DNA of 64,000 bases from Pseudocercospora fijiensis CIRAD86 (Eukaryota > Ascomycota > Dothideomycetes > Mycosphaerellales > Mycosphaerellaceae): the NCBI RefSeq assembly GCF_000340215.1, contig NW_006921546.1:159580-223579 (forward strand). The letters are read 5' to 3'. Positions 37,310 through 49,605 of this stretch are shown one piece after another. Both the position numbers and the translations under genes were made by a program. The notes beneath the pieces are model-generated. The model was given only the letters and a program-made list of their open reading frames with translations, was not told the DNA's origin and did not search any database. How positions within the stretch are numbered: the stretch's first letter is position 1; each line of letters starts with the position of its first letter.

Positions 37310-39054
37310 TAATATACCTAGCTTAAGAGTAAAGTTAGTAATAGTAGCTAAATTTAGCTTCCGCTTCTTACTAGCAATAGTGTTTAGATCGTCTAGTTCT
37401 CGAGCCGTTAGTATACGCTTTATTAAGTATAGTATCGCTCCGCTAGTAAGAGGTTTACAGTTACTAAATACAACCTTCGGCTCTCGTAGACGAGGCTCTT
37501 ACTTTATAAAGTTAATAAGCTAATAGTCGTAGAAGTGCTATAGTAATAGCACTATACGAGAGCTACCTATCTCGATAAGCTTTATAATCTCGTACTTATA
37601 CGGATAGCCGTAGGTCTTTATTAGGTAATCGTTATAGCGGTAATACGGATAGCTATATAAGAAGGCCGAGTACTTAATCTTATTACTATTATCGTCGGTT
37701 ATAGTCCTTAGAAGCGTAAGGGCCCTCTTATATAGAACGTCTACTTCGAGAAGATAGTAGTTACTAATTACTCGAGAGACACTAGTATAGAAGGCTCTAG
37801 TTAGTAGCTTGCTATACCGCTTTAGGTTATCCGCTATAGCGGTACGACGTCGATCGTAACCCTCTTACTACTAATTAAGAAGCGACTCGAAGAGGGTAAA
37901 GATATCGTATCTACTACTATTTACTACTAATTAAGAAGCGACTCGAAGAGGGTAAAGATATCGTATCTACTACTATAGTTAAGCTAGAGTTTAATACGGC
38001 TATAGCAGGACTTAACTCGAGAGGTTGTCTTATAGCTAAAGTGTAGTACTTAGTTAGTCTAATAGTCGACAATACGTGTCTTATAATACTACTAATTCCT
38101 ATAGAGATAGGTCTTAAATATAGGATAGACGTTATCTAGCTTAGCAACGTTACTATTAAACTCTTCCTTACTCTTACTATAGATAGTATAAGTAAATAGC
38201 TTTATAAACTTAGTAGTTAACGGACTATCTATCTAGTAGCCGTTAGCCTTAATCTATATAAAGTTACCCCTTTCCTTCCGTACTCGAGTAAGTATATCTT
38301 AGTTTAGGTACTACTCGTAGATAACGTTCTTAGCTTCCGGAAACACCTTGTTAATCGCTAGCATTAATGCCTCTTTACGATTAGTCGCTATAACGAGAGG
38401 TATAGTATAGCCGGCTCGTTCGAGACCCTTCCGTAGAGATAGTAATAACTGCTTAAAGTTAGGCTAACTAGGCTTCGATTTAATAAGACTAACGCCGAGC
38501 TTAATAGTTTCGTTTATAGGTCTAGTAGCGACTATATCTAGTAGCTCGAGGTTATATAGATTAGTCGAATACGTAGTATCGAGAATTAGCTAATAAGGCG
38601 TCTCTTTAAACGAGGTTAGATAAAGAGCTACTATTGCCTTAACCGAGCCCTCTTTATTCGTATAGATATCGTAGAAGATACTATACTTATCTAGTAAGTT
38701 AACTATACGCTAAGCCTAGCTATAAGCTCGGCGCTTATTAAGAGTCCTATTCTAAGAGATATTGTATATATTATAAGGCTTAAGGATTACTCTACGGCCT
38801 CGAAAGTAGGCTATTATCTTCGACGTTAGTATATAAGCCTACTATAAGCGCTCTAGTTACTCGAGGAATTTAGCCGTTCTTAAGCGCTTCTAGACCGTAG
38901 TAAGAGCTATAATATAGTCCTTCTTATAGTTATACTAATAGTGTTCTTCCTTACTCGAATAACGGATTTACTACTCGCCGCCTAGCTTAAGAGGGCTTAT
39001 AGTAATAGCGTAGAAGTAGAACTTATAGTCTATCTTCTTCGTCTTCTTCCGCGC
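37310..39054 (-). pseudogene. MULE transposase, C-terminal block
   Basis: Minus-strand frame with RIP stops. It contains the MULE DDE core. A first-Asp motif, LDTTYSTN, lies near 38560-38585. A second motif (TNRKEAL at about 38365-38385, where the family has Asp) shows Asn at 38380-38382 from GAT to AAT, a TpG to TpA change. A charged C-terminal part reaches about 37320. A 56-bp exact tandem duplication (37865-37976) shifts the frame. The protein would bind the element ends and cut and paste them. It joins in frame to 52985-53530 across chromovirus B, and the reading INKG-RKKTKK spans the junction. Confidence 0.8.
37865..37976. repeat. 56-bp exact tandem duplication in MULE transposase
   Basis: 37865-37920 and 37921-37976 are identical base for base, including RIP-type changes. 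The length is not a multiple of three, so it breaks the transposase frame. The identity implies duplication after RIP. Confidence 0.95.
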
Positions 39055-39241
39055 TATAAAGGGCTACGCCCTAGGTAGAAAGCGCTAGCCTTAGGCATTC
39101 GGCCTACGCGACTCTAACCTACTACTTAGCGCTTAGCGTACCGTATAAAACTATTCGGATTCACGTAGATAGACTTAGCTCTTTATCGAACCTATTAAGT
39201 CTTATATCTAGTATCTACGTACGCGTTGCTTACCTATAATA
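39055..39241 (+). repeat. B 5' LTR
   Basis: 187-bp LTR, TATAAAGGGCTACGCCC to TTACCTATAATA. It is near identical to 52798-52984 with C/T and G/A differences. It is followed by TTAGGTTCGATC, the candidate primer-binding site. Confidence 0.92.
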
Positions 39242-39289
39242 TTAGGTTCGATCTTTAATATAGGAAACGCTAAGGTTTATTAGGAACCC

Positions 39290-40558
39290 GAGTAAGATAG
39301 CTAGGGGAACGCTACCCCTACTATACTAGAGATAACTAGGGACGAGATTTATCGTACCTTCGAGAGTCTCTATACTAGATAGTAGACGATAGAAGCCTAG
39401 CTATAAGCTACTCGCTCCGCGCTCTAATACGCGGAAGCGTCTCGCTAGCCCGGGCCTCCCGAAGCTAGTTTAGTACTAGACTAGTCTACGAACGAGATCC
39501 TAAAGGGACTCCTAGAAACTCTCTCGGCTACCGGCTAAAATATAACGGCGTCCCGCGAGTAGAAGCTACTATCGTAGGATAGGAAAGCCGAGTCGTTCTA
39601 GGACTACCTACTACGACTAAGAAGTTCGTACTAAGTTCGTTCTAGGCTAAAACCGAAGCTCTCCGAAGATTACTACTAGGATACCGTATACGATACCCTA
39701 CCGGCAAAGGAACGCGCTAGGATACGCTACTTCTAGGAAAGAGGAAGCCTTACGAAAGAGAAGGACCCCGAAGCCTTCTTCTAGCAACTCGAGGACGTCT
39801 TCGCGGATAGTAACGAAGCTATAAAGGCGCTAAAGCAACTCTAAGCCCTAAGGCACTCCTAGGGACAACCTTAGTACGACTACTAGCTAGAATTCGACGG
39901 CCTCCTACTAAGCGTAGGCGGAGACCGTTAGACCGACGATACGAAAATCGGGTATTTAAAGAATACCTTCTCGAACGCGGCTAAGACCTATACTACCGCT
40001 ATACTAAAGATTAAGGATTACTACCTCTATATAGAGGAGGTCGAGCGGATTATAACGAACCTCGAATCGATAGATTAGTTTAAATAGGCTACGAAACGCT
40101 AGTAAGAAAGGAAGAAAGAAGCTACGAGTCCTACGGTCGTTATCCCCCTCTATACGGCTCCCGCGGCGAACCCGAAGGTCGACTCTAATAGAGACGTAGT
40201 TATAAACCCCGCTTAAACTAACGCTTCCCGTAGAAAGAACTGCGGAGGCTAATAATCGACGGCGGGAAAACCTAGGGCTAAATAGGTCGACTCTATAGAA
40301 AGAGAGAAGCGTAAGGAGAAAAGACTCTACTTCCGCTATAGAGCGAGCGGATACCGTATTCGAGATTGCCCGTACGCCCCGCCGGCTTAGCCTACTAAGA
40401 TTAGTATTACCTCTATATAACCTATTCTAGAGGATATAGAAGAATAGTCGGACTTAAGTAGTTCTAACTCGGGAAAAGAGTAACTCTCGCTTATAGTTAG
40501 GAGTCGGGAGTAGATAGAGTACGGGCAAAGAAATAGAAAGAAGTTAAAAAGGATATAA
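39290..40558 (+). pseudogene. B gag remnant
   Basis: Plus-strand frame with RIP stops. It contains a helical capsid-like region (about 39640-40100, including DPEAFFQQLEDVFAD near 39760) and a basic linker. A CX2CX4HX4C knuckle at about 40329-40372 reads YFRYRASGYRIRDC, with three ligands changed from Cys or His to Tyr and the last Cys kept. The frame ends at TAA 40556-40558, overlapping the start of pol in the -1 frame near an A-run (GTTAAAAAGG, 40543-40552). Gag would form the particle that houses reverse transcription. Confidence 0.82.
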
Positions 40559-43500
40559 ACGGGAATCTTATATATACCGATATAGTCCTCGAAAATAACG
40601 TCGGAACTTCTACTCTTATCGACGAAGGATGCTAGTATTACGCTACAATTAATACGGGCCTAGCTAAAGGCCTCGGACTTAGCTATATTAGCCGTAAGTC
40701 CCGAAAAGTAAAAGGAGCGTCGTCTACGATATAAGACGCGAAAATTATAGGAGTCGTCGCCTTCCGGATAGAAATTAACAGATTCTAATAAACGGTATAC
40801 GCTTACGTCGTACTAGGATTAGCTTTCCCTCTTATCCTAAGGAACCTATAGAAGGTATATAATAAGGTTAGGACCGCGCCCGAGAAACGACGGTACTACT
40901 ACGAGAGGGCTCGGTATTAGATTAAAGAAGGGCGCTATTACCGCAAGGTCGATATAAACGGGAATATCGCTACGATTAACGCCGTAAGAAGCCTACTTAC
41001 CGCGACAATTACCGAGGATATTAAAAAGGCCCTAAAGACGAAGAAATACCCGACGATCGAGGAGCTAAAAAAGAAATTGCCCCCGGAGGTTCGCGATATA
41101 GCCGCGCTATTTTATTAAAGAGAAGCCGATAAGTTAGCGCCCTATCGTCCTAGTATCGACTATACGATAGAACTCTAGGAGAAACTAGACGGATCCTAGC
41201 CTTAACTCCCTTAGGGCCTGCTCTATAGTATATTAAAATAAGAACTCTTAGTCTTACGGAAGTCGCTAGACGAGCTCTTAAAGAAGGGGTTTATAAGACC
41301 TACGAACTCCGAAGCGGCGGCGCCTATACTATTCGTTAAGAAACCTAGAGAAGGACTACGGTTCTACTACGACTATAGGGCGCTTAACGCCCTTACAAAG
41401 TAAGACCGATACCCCCTCCTACTAATCCCGAATACTATAAGGAACCTAACGGAGGCCCGATAGTTAACTAAGGTTAACGTAGTCTTAGCCTTTTATAAGA
41501 TAAGAATAGCAAAAGGATACGAGTATAAAACGGCCTTCCGTACTAGGCTAGGCTCGTTCGAGTAGCTAGTATACCCGTTCGGTTTGTCCGGAGCCCCGGC
41601 TACGTTTTAACGGTATATTAACACTCTCCTATAAAAGTATCTAGACGATTTCGCGTTAGTATATATAGACGACGTAGTTATCTACTTAAGTAGGACGAAG
41701 GAAGACTATTTCTATAAGGTAAGGGCCGTTCTTAAGAAGCTTTAGGATAGAGGCCTTTACCTTAATATTAAAAAGAGCGAATTCGCCTAGAAAAAGATTA
41801 AGTACCTAGGATTTATCGTCTACGCCGACGTAGGGGGAGTGTTAGTAGATCCCGAAAAGATAGAAGCCGTATAGAAATAGATAGTACCTAAGACCTAGAA
41901 GGAAGTTCGTTATTTCTTAGGATTTACGAACTATTACTATATATTCGTACCGAACTATTCTAAGATTTCCGTACTATTAACCGCACTAACCGGTAAGGGA
42001 ACTCTATTCTCCTAGGGGGAAGAGTAGGATAAAGCGTTCGAGACGTTAAAAAACAAATTCTACCGCGCCCCGGTACTTACCTAATAGGACCTGTCCCTTC
42101 CTACCTTCCTTAAAACAGATTATAGTAGGTTCGCGATTAGAGGCGCCCTTATCTAAGAAAAGGAGGGGATCCGTCGACCGGTAGGCTTCTTTTTAAAGAA
42201 ACTAAATAAGGCGGAGATTAACTACGATATCTACGACAAAGAAATACTCGCGGTCGTATCTAGTATTAAGTTTTAGAACTCCGAGCTAAGATTATATAGC
42301 CTCTTTACGATTTAGACGGACTATAAGAACCTAGAATACTTCTAGTTAAGCGCTAGCTATCCGAGAGACAGATCCGATAGTAGGAAGAACTAGTAAAGTA
42401 CTAGTTTACCCTAGTCTACCGGCCGGGAATCGAGGCTATCCTACCGGATACCTTATCGAGGAGAGAATAAGATACGTTAGGCTAAGACGACAAGCTTTCG
42501 AGATTCCGGAGATTTCTAGATCTAGACCTCTCTCTAAACTAGCCGGAAAACGTCTAAATCTCTAGTGCTACGATCCGTAGCTTCCTATATACTACTAAGG
42601 CGGGCCTATTATCCTTACTCGCGAACGAGACGGAACCCGCGTAAGCCCCGCCGGAAAGCGCTAAACTATTCTAGGACCTAGAGATAAACGAAATATAGAA
42701 AGGCATTATCGAGAAGGATACGGTATACTAGACGGTATTACGGAAAGTCCGTAAGGGATATAGGATATTATAACCGGAAATTAAAGCGAAAATATAGATC
42801 GGGGATTATACGATAGACCCTAAGGGGTTCCTACGCTATCGCGGCAAACTCTAGGTACTAGGAGCCCTAGCTACGACGGAGGCCGAATATAAAGACATAG
42901 GAGCCGAAGAACTATAATAGGATATACTACGTACGAAGATTATCTAATCGATCTACGACTTACCGCTCTACGGTTACCCTAGCTAGGATTCTACCGCTTC
43001 TATACTAGGTCGCGAATTCTACTAGCTACTATAGTCGAAGCAGGTGCGACAATTCCTACGGAATTGTAACTATTATAGACGTAATAAAGTATAGAGGGAG
43101 CATAAATATAGCCTCCTAAAGCTACTACCGGTACCTAACCGTTTCTTCTAGGAAATCTCGATAGACTTTATAACTAACCTACCGGAGTTAGACGGGAATC
43201 GATATCTTTAGGTAATTAAAGACCGCCTTAGTAAGTAGATTGCCCTTATTAGTACTCCCTCTATAAAAGTGGAGGAATGCGTAGTTTTGTTTCTAAAATA
43301 CTAGGTTAGGTATTACGGACTACCTCGTACTATTACTAGCGATAGAGGTACAAATTAGATAAGCACCTTCTAGAGGGAAATATATCGACTACTTAGCGTA
43401 AAACAGAGGTTAAGCTCCGCTTACTACCTATAAACCGATAGAGGCCCGGAGCGCGTAAACTAAGATATTTAAGCGTACCTACGGAACTATATTAACTAAA

Positions 43501-43884
43501 TATAGTCCGACTAGAACTAATAGCTTCCTACGGCGGAACTCGCGTTTAACGGGAGACACTAAGCGGGATTAGGAATAAGCTCTTTCTTCGCGACCTACGG
43601 CTACGAATCTACCTCCCCTATTCCGCTAGAAGAGGACCTAGCTATCGATAGGCAGCTAACCGCGGCGAAACGAGCGGAGGAATTCGTAGATAAGATTAAG
43701 AAGATCTTAGACCTATACTAAGTATAAATAGCGGAGGTAGTATAGAAATAAGAGGAAAGCGCGAATAAGACTAGGACGCCGGCGCCGGTATACTATATCG
43801 GAGACAAGGTCTAGCTCGATCTAAGGAATTACTAGACGGATAGACTAAAGAAGAGCCTCGACTCGAGATACGCTAAGTATATAG
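40543..43884 (+). pseudogene. B pol, first block (protease, RT, RNase H, integrase)
   Basis: A protease-like segment (TSTLIDEGCQ near 40600-40635; the usual D-S/T-G is not clean) is followed by RT with intact YIDD at 41662-41673. RNase H covers about 42110-42350. The integrase zinc head lies near 42990-43110 (CNYYRRNK-like), then the core with ISIDFITNLP near 43155-43185 and TSDRGTNW-like near 43335-43355, then the C-terminal domain. The frame changes at about 42300 (one extra base) and once more before 43160, beyond the RIP stops. A3 interrupts the gene at TATAG (43880-43884), and coding continues at 51053. Confidence 0.88.
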
Positions 43885-44082
43885 TGTTAGGACTAAAGAG
43901 GTTATATGTAATTAGTATATAACCGGGCTCGAGTAAAGCTAGGGTCTTAATGCCTTAGGTAGGGCTTAGCGCTTAGTAGTAGGCTAACTTGCCTACCTTC
44001 CTCCCTCTCCTTCTAGCTTCTTATCGAATACTACCTATACCTACTACTACCCTATCTACCTACTAACATAACCCTTCTTATA
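43885..44082 (+). repeat. A3 5' LTR
   Basis: 198-bp LTR, TGTTAGGACTAAAGAGG to ACCCTTCTTATA. Its start keeps the canonical TG. Confidence 0.94.
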
Positions 44083-44110
44083 TAGTATTCGATCTACCCT
44101 TTAAGGGTAG
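44083..44110 (+). promoter_or_regulatory. A3 candidate primer-binding site and palindrome
   Basis: Directly after the 5' LTR the sequence reads TAGTATTCGATCT. With the first TAG read as RIP-altered TGG, this would pair with a tRNA 3' end. It is followed by CTACCCTT-T-AAGGGTAG (44094-44110), a palindrome with 8-bp arms conserved in A2 and A4, possibly an RNA hairpin next to the primer site. Confidence 0.5.
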
Positions 44111-44119
44111 TAGCTAGAT

Positions 44120-45718
44120 AGTCCTTATTTCAAGCTTTTAGCGGTATAGCTACGAAAACTATCGATTTAACTATATTACGCCCGAAGAATAGGACCTATA
44201 CGTACTATTCTACTAAATAACCGTACCAATTATTAAGCAAGGCCTTCTATACGGCCTATTATACTAAATTAATCGTACTAAGTTAATACCTACTAATTCC
44301 GCTATATCCGTACTATAGGGGCCTATAATATATTATTAGTGTTACCCCTTATTATAATAGCCGGCTTATTACAAAGCAATAACAATCGCGGCGCCGCTAG
44401 TAGCGCTAGTAACGACAACGCTAGTAGCACAGTGCCTACTAAAGTGCCTACTAAAGTACCTACTAAAGTGCCTCCTACTAAAGAGCCTACTAGAGGGCCT
44501 ACTAAAGAACCTATAGTCGAAGGGGATAACCCCTCGTTGCCTATTAACGACATTCTTAGCAATATTATTAACCGTCGATATAGCTAACCCGCCTTTAGCC
44601 CCTAGCTAGTAGCGAGACTTTAGGAAGCTACCTAAAACAGGCTCGCTACTCTATGCTAAGAATAATAGCTAAAGGACGACCTCCTCGAGCTCCGTCGCCT
44701 TTAGGAAGCCCCGATAACTACTACTAAACTAATAGTAGGACCTTCCTTACTATTAGCCTAAAAGAAGGATACTAAACTTAAGGATTGTACCGTATTCGAC
44801 GGCTCTAGTCGCAAGTAGTATAATAATTATATACGCGATTGTAAGCTTAACTAACGAAATGTACCGAGGGCTCTTCTAGACGACTATTTATTAGTTGTCT
44901 ACGCTATATAGTATATTAATAGCGACCTAAAACGTACCTAGGATAACTATTTTAACTCCCTCGATAACTAGACCGCTATTTAGTAGCAAACCTATAAAAC
45001 TATTATACTAGACACCCTAGGAAACCCTATACTAAGGCAATAATACGCTTAGGACTAGTACCTTCGAGCTAAATAAAAGACTGATTAATCGGCTCGCTTA
45101 TTCGAGGCCTATTTAAAGACCCTAGAAGACGACCTTCCGGCTAAGACTAATTCTATATAGATCTCGGAAATACGCCTAAAGCTTAGATAGGAACTAATCC
45201 TCGAATTAGACCGTCGCCGTATATTCGAACAAGCTAATCTAATACGCATTTAATTTATAGTCGAGGTAGAAACGGCTAAACGAGCTGTCTAGCTCTAGTA
45301 ACGACTAGAATTAAGGATCCGACTAGCTAGTACTAACCGTAGCAACCGTAGTGCCCGCGGAGGAAACTAAGGTTCCTACTAGAATAATAGTACTAATAAT
45401 AGGAATAGTAACAATAACCGTAGAAGAGGCCGTAGCCGGCGGCTATATAGAGGAGGCCGTAATAGGGGCCGTAGAAGGGGCTCGTATCCCTATAATACTA
45501 ACCGCTCGACTAATAACAATAGTAGTAATAACAGTTATAGCAACCCCCTAACCGGATTGAAGTACTTTAACTATAATAGTACTAGCTATCTACTAGGCTA
45601 ATGTAATAAACCTAAGGACTAGGCCCGAATTGACCGTGCTTCCGCTAAGTATAGGAAACACCTTTTAGCCGCTAATGCTACCCCTATCGGCTCTTTTAAT
45701 TAGTCGAAAAAAGAATAA
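44120..45718 (+). pseudogene. A3 gag remnant
   Basis: One frame runs from the 5' end to TAA 45716-45718. The uninterrupted stretch 44339-44587 is true Gag sequence: Ser/Ala/Asn-rich, then PTKVP and PTKEP repeats (44430-44510), then LPINDILSNII. A capsid-like region (about 44700-45250), an Arg/Asn-rich basic linker (about 45330-45540) and a zinc knuckle at about 45563-45605 (YFNY, then Tyr for His) follow. The overlap with pol is TCG AAA AAA GAA TAA (45704-45718). The antisense frame 44323-44562 is a shadow. The true start codon is not certain. Confidence 0.85.
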
Positions 45719-48700
45719 GCGCTATACTAACTGTTAGCCTTGTACGGCGTAAAACTATCGATATTATACTAGCTATTATACGTACTTGTCTTATATAGGA
45801 TACGTATAGAACTAACTATTAAACTAAGGTTATACTAGATCTAGGAAATTCGGTTAGCGCCCTTATTAACTACCGCCTAGCTAAGCAATTAGACCTCCGA
45901 CAATTGCCTAGAACTAATATACTAACCCTTGCTTAGTTTAATAACGCTCGGCACTTAACCTATAGGGCTTACTATATTCCTATAGTCCTAAAAGACGACC
46001 TCGGCAATAAGCGCTGATTAGACTTTACTACCTACGCGATAGATATAGACAACCTTCTATCCGATATTATTATCGGCAACCCTATTCTTAAGCACTATAC
46101 TATAGTTATAGACTTAGGCAATTAATAGTAGCGATTTAGAATCGCTAGGAGAGAGGATATTAAATACATTAATATTAGCGAGTGTCCTAACAATATTAAG
46201 GTTCTGTTTATTAGCACCCTAATACTAGCCTCCGCCTTAGCTAACCCGACTACTAACTAACTCGGTAGAGATAACGATAAACCTATACCCCCTAATAGCA
46301 TAGACTCTAAATAGCTTGCTCGTATACCTTAGCCTATTCGAGAAACCTATATTAATATATTCAAACACTACCTAGCATTAACGTTGCCTATATTTAAAGA
46401 AACAGATTATAAGATTGATATTATAGAGGGTAAAGAGGTCCCCTTTAGGCCCCTCTACAACCTTAGCGAACGCGAGCTTGCTATACTACGTAAGTACCTA
46501 GATAAGAACCTAGCTAATAGTCGAATTTAGTATAGCAACAGCCCTACTAGTACACTAATCCTGTTTATTCTAAAGAAGGATAGTAACCTGCGTTTATATA
46601 TTAATTATAGAGGGCTTAATGCTATTACTATTAAGGACCGCTATCTACTTCTGCTTATTAATAAGACCCTCGATCGCCTTTCTAGCGCCTACTTCTATAC
46701 TATATTAGACATTAAGGACGCCTATTACCGCATTCGCATTCGTAAGGGTAATAAGTAGAAGACGGCGTTCCGTACTCGCTATAGCTATTTTAAGTACTTA
46801 GTTATACTATTCGGCCTAGCTAATGCCCATGCTATATTCTAGTCCTATATTAATCGGGCCCTATTAGGCCTATTAGACTACCTCTATATAGTTTACCTAG
46901 ACGATATCCTAGTCTATATATACTTACCTAACATTACGGAACATTAGGCCGCCGTACGTAAGGTGCTCGACCGCCTATAGGCCTATAGCTTATACTACAA
47001 ATCCTCTAAATATACCTTCGCTGCTAAAGAGGTGCCCTTCCTTAGCTTCCTCGTATTAACTAATAGTATAAAGGCTAATCCTAACCGGATTAAAACAATT
47101 ACCGAATAGCTAACCCCTACTAGTATTAAGGAGCTTTAATTATTCCTAGGTTTTACTAACTTCTACCGCCGCTTTATTAAGGGCTATTCGAGGCATATAA
47201 TGCTATTAACTAAGCTTAGTAAAACTAAGACTAACCTAACTAGAGAGTTTAAATAGGCTAATAGAGTATAAGCCGCTTTTAATAGTTTAAAGAAGCTCTT
47301 TACTAAAGTCCCCCTATTATACTATTTCGTACTAAGTAGGCAGATCCGTATTAAAACTAACGCTTCCTAGTTCGCTATATTAGCCATTATGTTATAATAG
47401 GCTAATAACACCTACTAGCACCTAATTGCCTTCTTCTTACGGAAGATAATCGATATAGAGCGCCGTTACGAGACCTACGAGTAAGAGCTCTTAGTAATCG
47501 TAGAAGCCTTTAAGTACTAGCGCTACTATCTCGATAGTATATAGCATACTATTTAGGTCTATACGGACTATAACAACCTCTATAGAATTACGAAGGTTAT
47601 AAGGGTTATAGGTCGATAGGCTAGATAGGCCGTCTACCTCGCTAGGTTTAATTTTAATATATTATATCGGCTAGGCGTAAGTAACCCTACCGATAGCCTA
47701 TCGAGGCGACCTAGTTACGATAGCGAGACTTAGTATATCAATTTATTGTTTCTAACCCTATAGTATAAGATTGCTATAGCCCGTATTGTTAATAAGTAAG
47801 CGTAGGATAAGCGGACTTCCGGACCCCGCGGCGGTAACAAATACTATAGCGGAGTTGTCGTTCTTCTAGTACGCGTTAGAAAGGACGTAGATCGCTCGAG
47901 CTATAATAACTCGATTAAAGATATTTCTATCTATAGCGATAGCACTATAGAAGAGGTTGTAGTAGTTCTAGCTACTAGTGCTATTAGATATATATAATAC
48001 GTACCTCGTTCGATAGCAAGGGTGCTATTAAATAATCTTACGAATAGGGATAGTTAATCGTTTATAAATAAGCTATTACGTACTTAGTAGAGGGACGCCT
48101 TTACTATCGAGCGTATTAATAGGCTTATAAGTAGACGAGCGACTCGATCTAGTAAGAGTAATAGTTAGTCGATCGACGACAAGGGTTACTTAAAGTTTAA
48201 GGGCAGATACTATGTCCCCGCTAAATAATCGATTAGATAAGAGCTTTTAAAGAGGCACTATAATAGTAAGCTCGCTAGTTACTATAGCATAGAGAGGTCG
48301 TACGAGCTACTATTACGTATATACTACTAGCTAAATAGTAAGCGGTATATAAAAGAATATATATAGACCTATATAGTATACTAGCGTATTAAAGCACTAA
48401 AGTACCTACTATTTAGCGAGTTGTCTTTACTTCCTGTTCCTAGGAAGCTATTCGCAGAGCTTATAATAGACTTTATTATAAGCCTTCCTCCTACTAAGCG
48501 TAGGGGCAGTAAGGATGTATATAATACTATCCTTGTTATAGTAGATCGATTTACTAAGGGCGCTCGATATATCCCGGTATAGAAGGATTAGACTACTATT
48601 AATATAGTAGAGGCGCTATAGAACAATATCTTCTATACCTATTAGGGAACCCCTAAGGGGATAGTGTCTAATCGTAGATCGATACTAATATCGTATTATT

Positions 48701-49605
48701 AGAGCGAGATATGCCTATAGCTAAGACTAAAGCATCGGCTATTAATAGCCTTCTATCTATAGACTAACGGTTAAATAGAGAGGTAGAATACTACCCTATA
48801 GTAGTACCTACGCAGCTATATTAATAAGAACCCCGAGGATTAGGTCAACCTCCTATAGTCTGCAGAATTTGTATATAATAATAGTATATATTTATTAACT
48901 AAGGTTTCGCTATATATAGCTATAATAGGCTAAAACGCTGCCTTACCGGAGGACCTATTAACCTCGCTCGAGGCCGAGCGTAAGGAAAGGGAAGCGCGTT
49001 AAGTACTAGAGACACTAGCGGCAATAGAACGTGTCTAGAAGATACGGGAGATCTATACTAAGATAGTTAAGAAGCTAATAAAGGCTTAAGAGTACTAAAA
49101 GACCTACTACGATAAGCGCTATATACTAATAACCTTTAAACAAGGCGATATAGTTATACTTAGTACGAAGAACCTCCGTATCCGCAAACACCTATTACCT
49201 AATAGCAAAACAAGGCCTAAGCTCGTACTAAGATATATTAGCCTATTCCGCATTCGAGAAGTTAAGGGCTCCTCCGTATAGGCCTACTAGTTATAGCTTC
49301 CTCCTTATTATACTATCTATAACACCTTCTACGTATCCCTCCTTAAACTATACTACTAGCGCGAAGGCGATAAAGTGCCTGCTAAATTAGAAGAAGTCTT
49401 AGCCAATAGTAAAGAGCTATAGTCTATAGAACGCATCCTAAAGCACCGAACTAGGCGAGGCAAGAAGGAATACCTATTAAGGTAGCAAGGCTATTTACCT
49501 AAATAGGACTTATAGGAAGCTAAAGCCGCTTTCGAGGATATAGCCGAGTTATTAGATAAGTATTAGACTAGCGTAAAGAACAAGAAGAAGGCTAAAAGCT
49601 CGTAA
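45706..49605 (+). pseudogene. A3 pol: protease, RT, RNase H, integrase, chromodomain
   Basis: About 1300 codons in the -1 frame relative to gag, with no net indel from 45706 to TAA 49603-49605. Protease LDLGNSVSALI is near 45835-45865. RT starts near 46387 and YLDD is at 46894-46905. RNase H covers about 47330-47700. The integrase zinc head is at about 48240-48420, the core (LIIDFIISLPP near 48463-48495) follows, and the third acidic residue is kept (IERQN near 48775-48790). The chromodomain is at about 49395-49570. Stops are TAG/TAA at Gln or Trp positions. This is the reference against which the A1 deletion and the YLDN changes can be judged. Confidence 0.93.

Noticed and set aside
44323..44562. 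Minus-strand frame with LVG repeats
   Set aside because: Antisense of the A3 Gag Pro/Thr repeats, whose true frame is plus.
45351..45551. Plus-strand 66-codon frame
   Set aside because: Off-frame shadow of the Arg/Asn-rich linker of A3 Gag.
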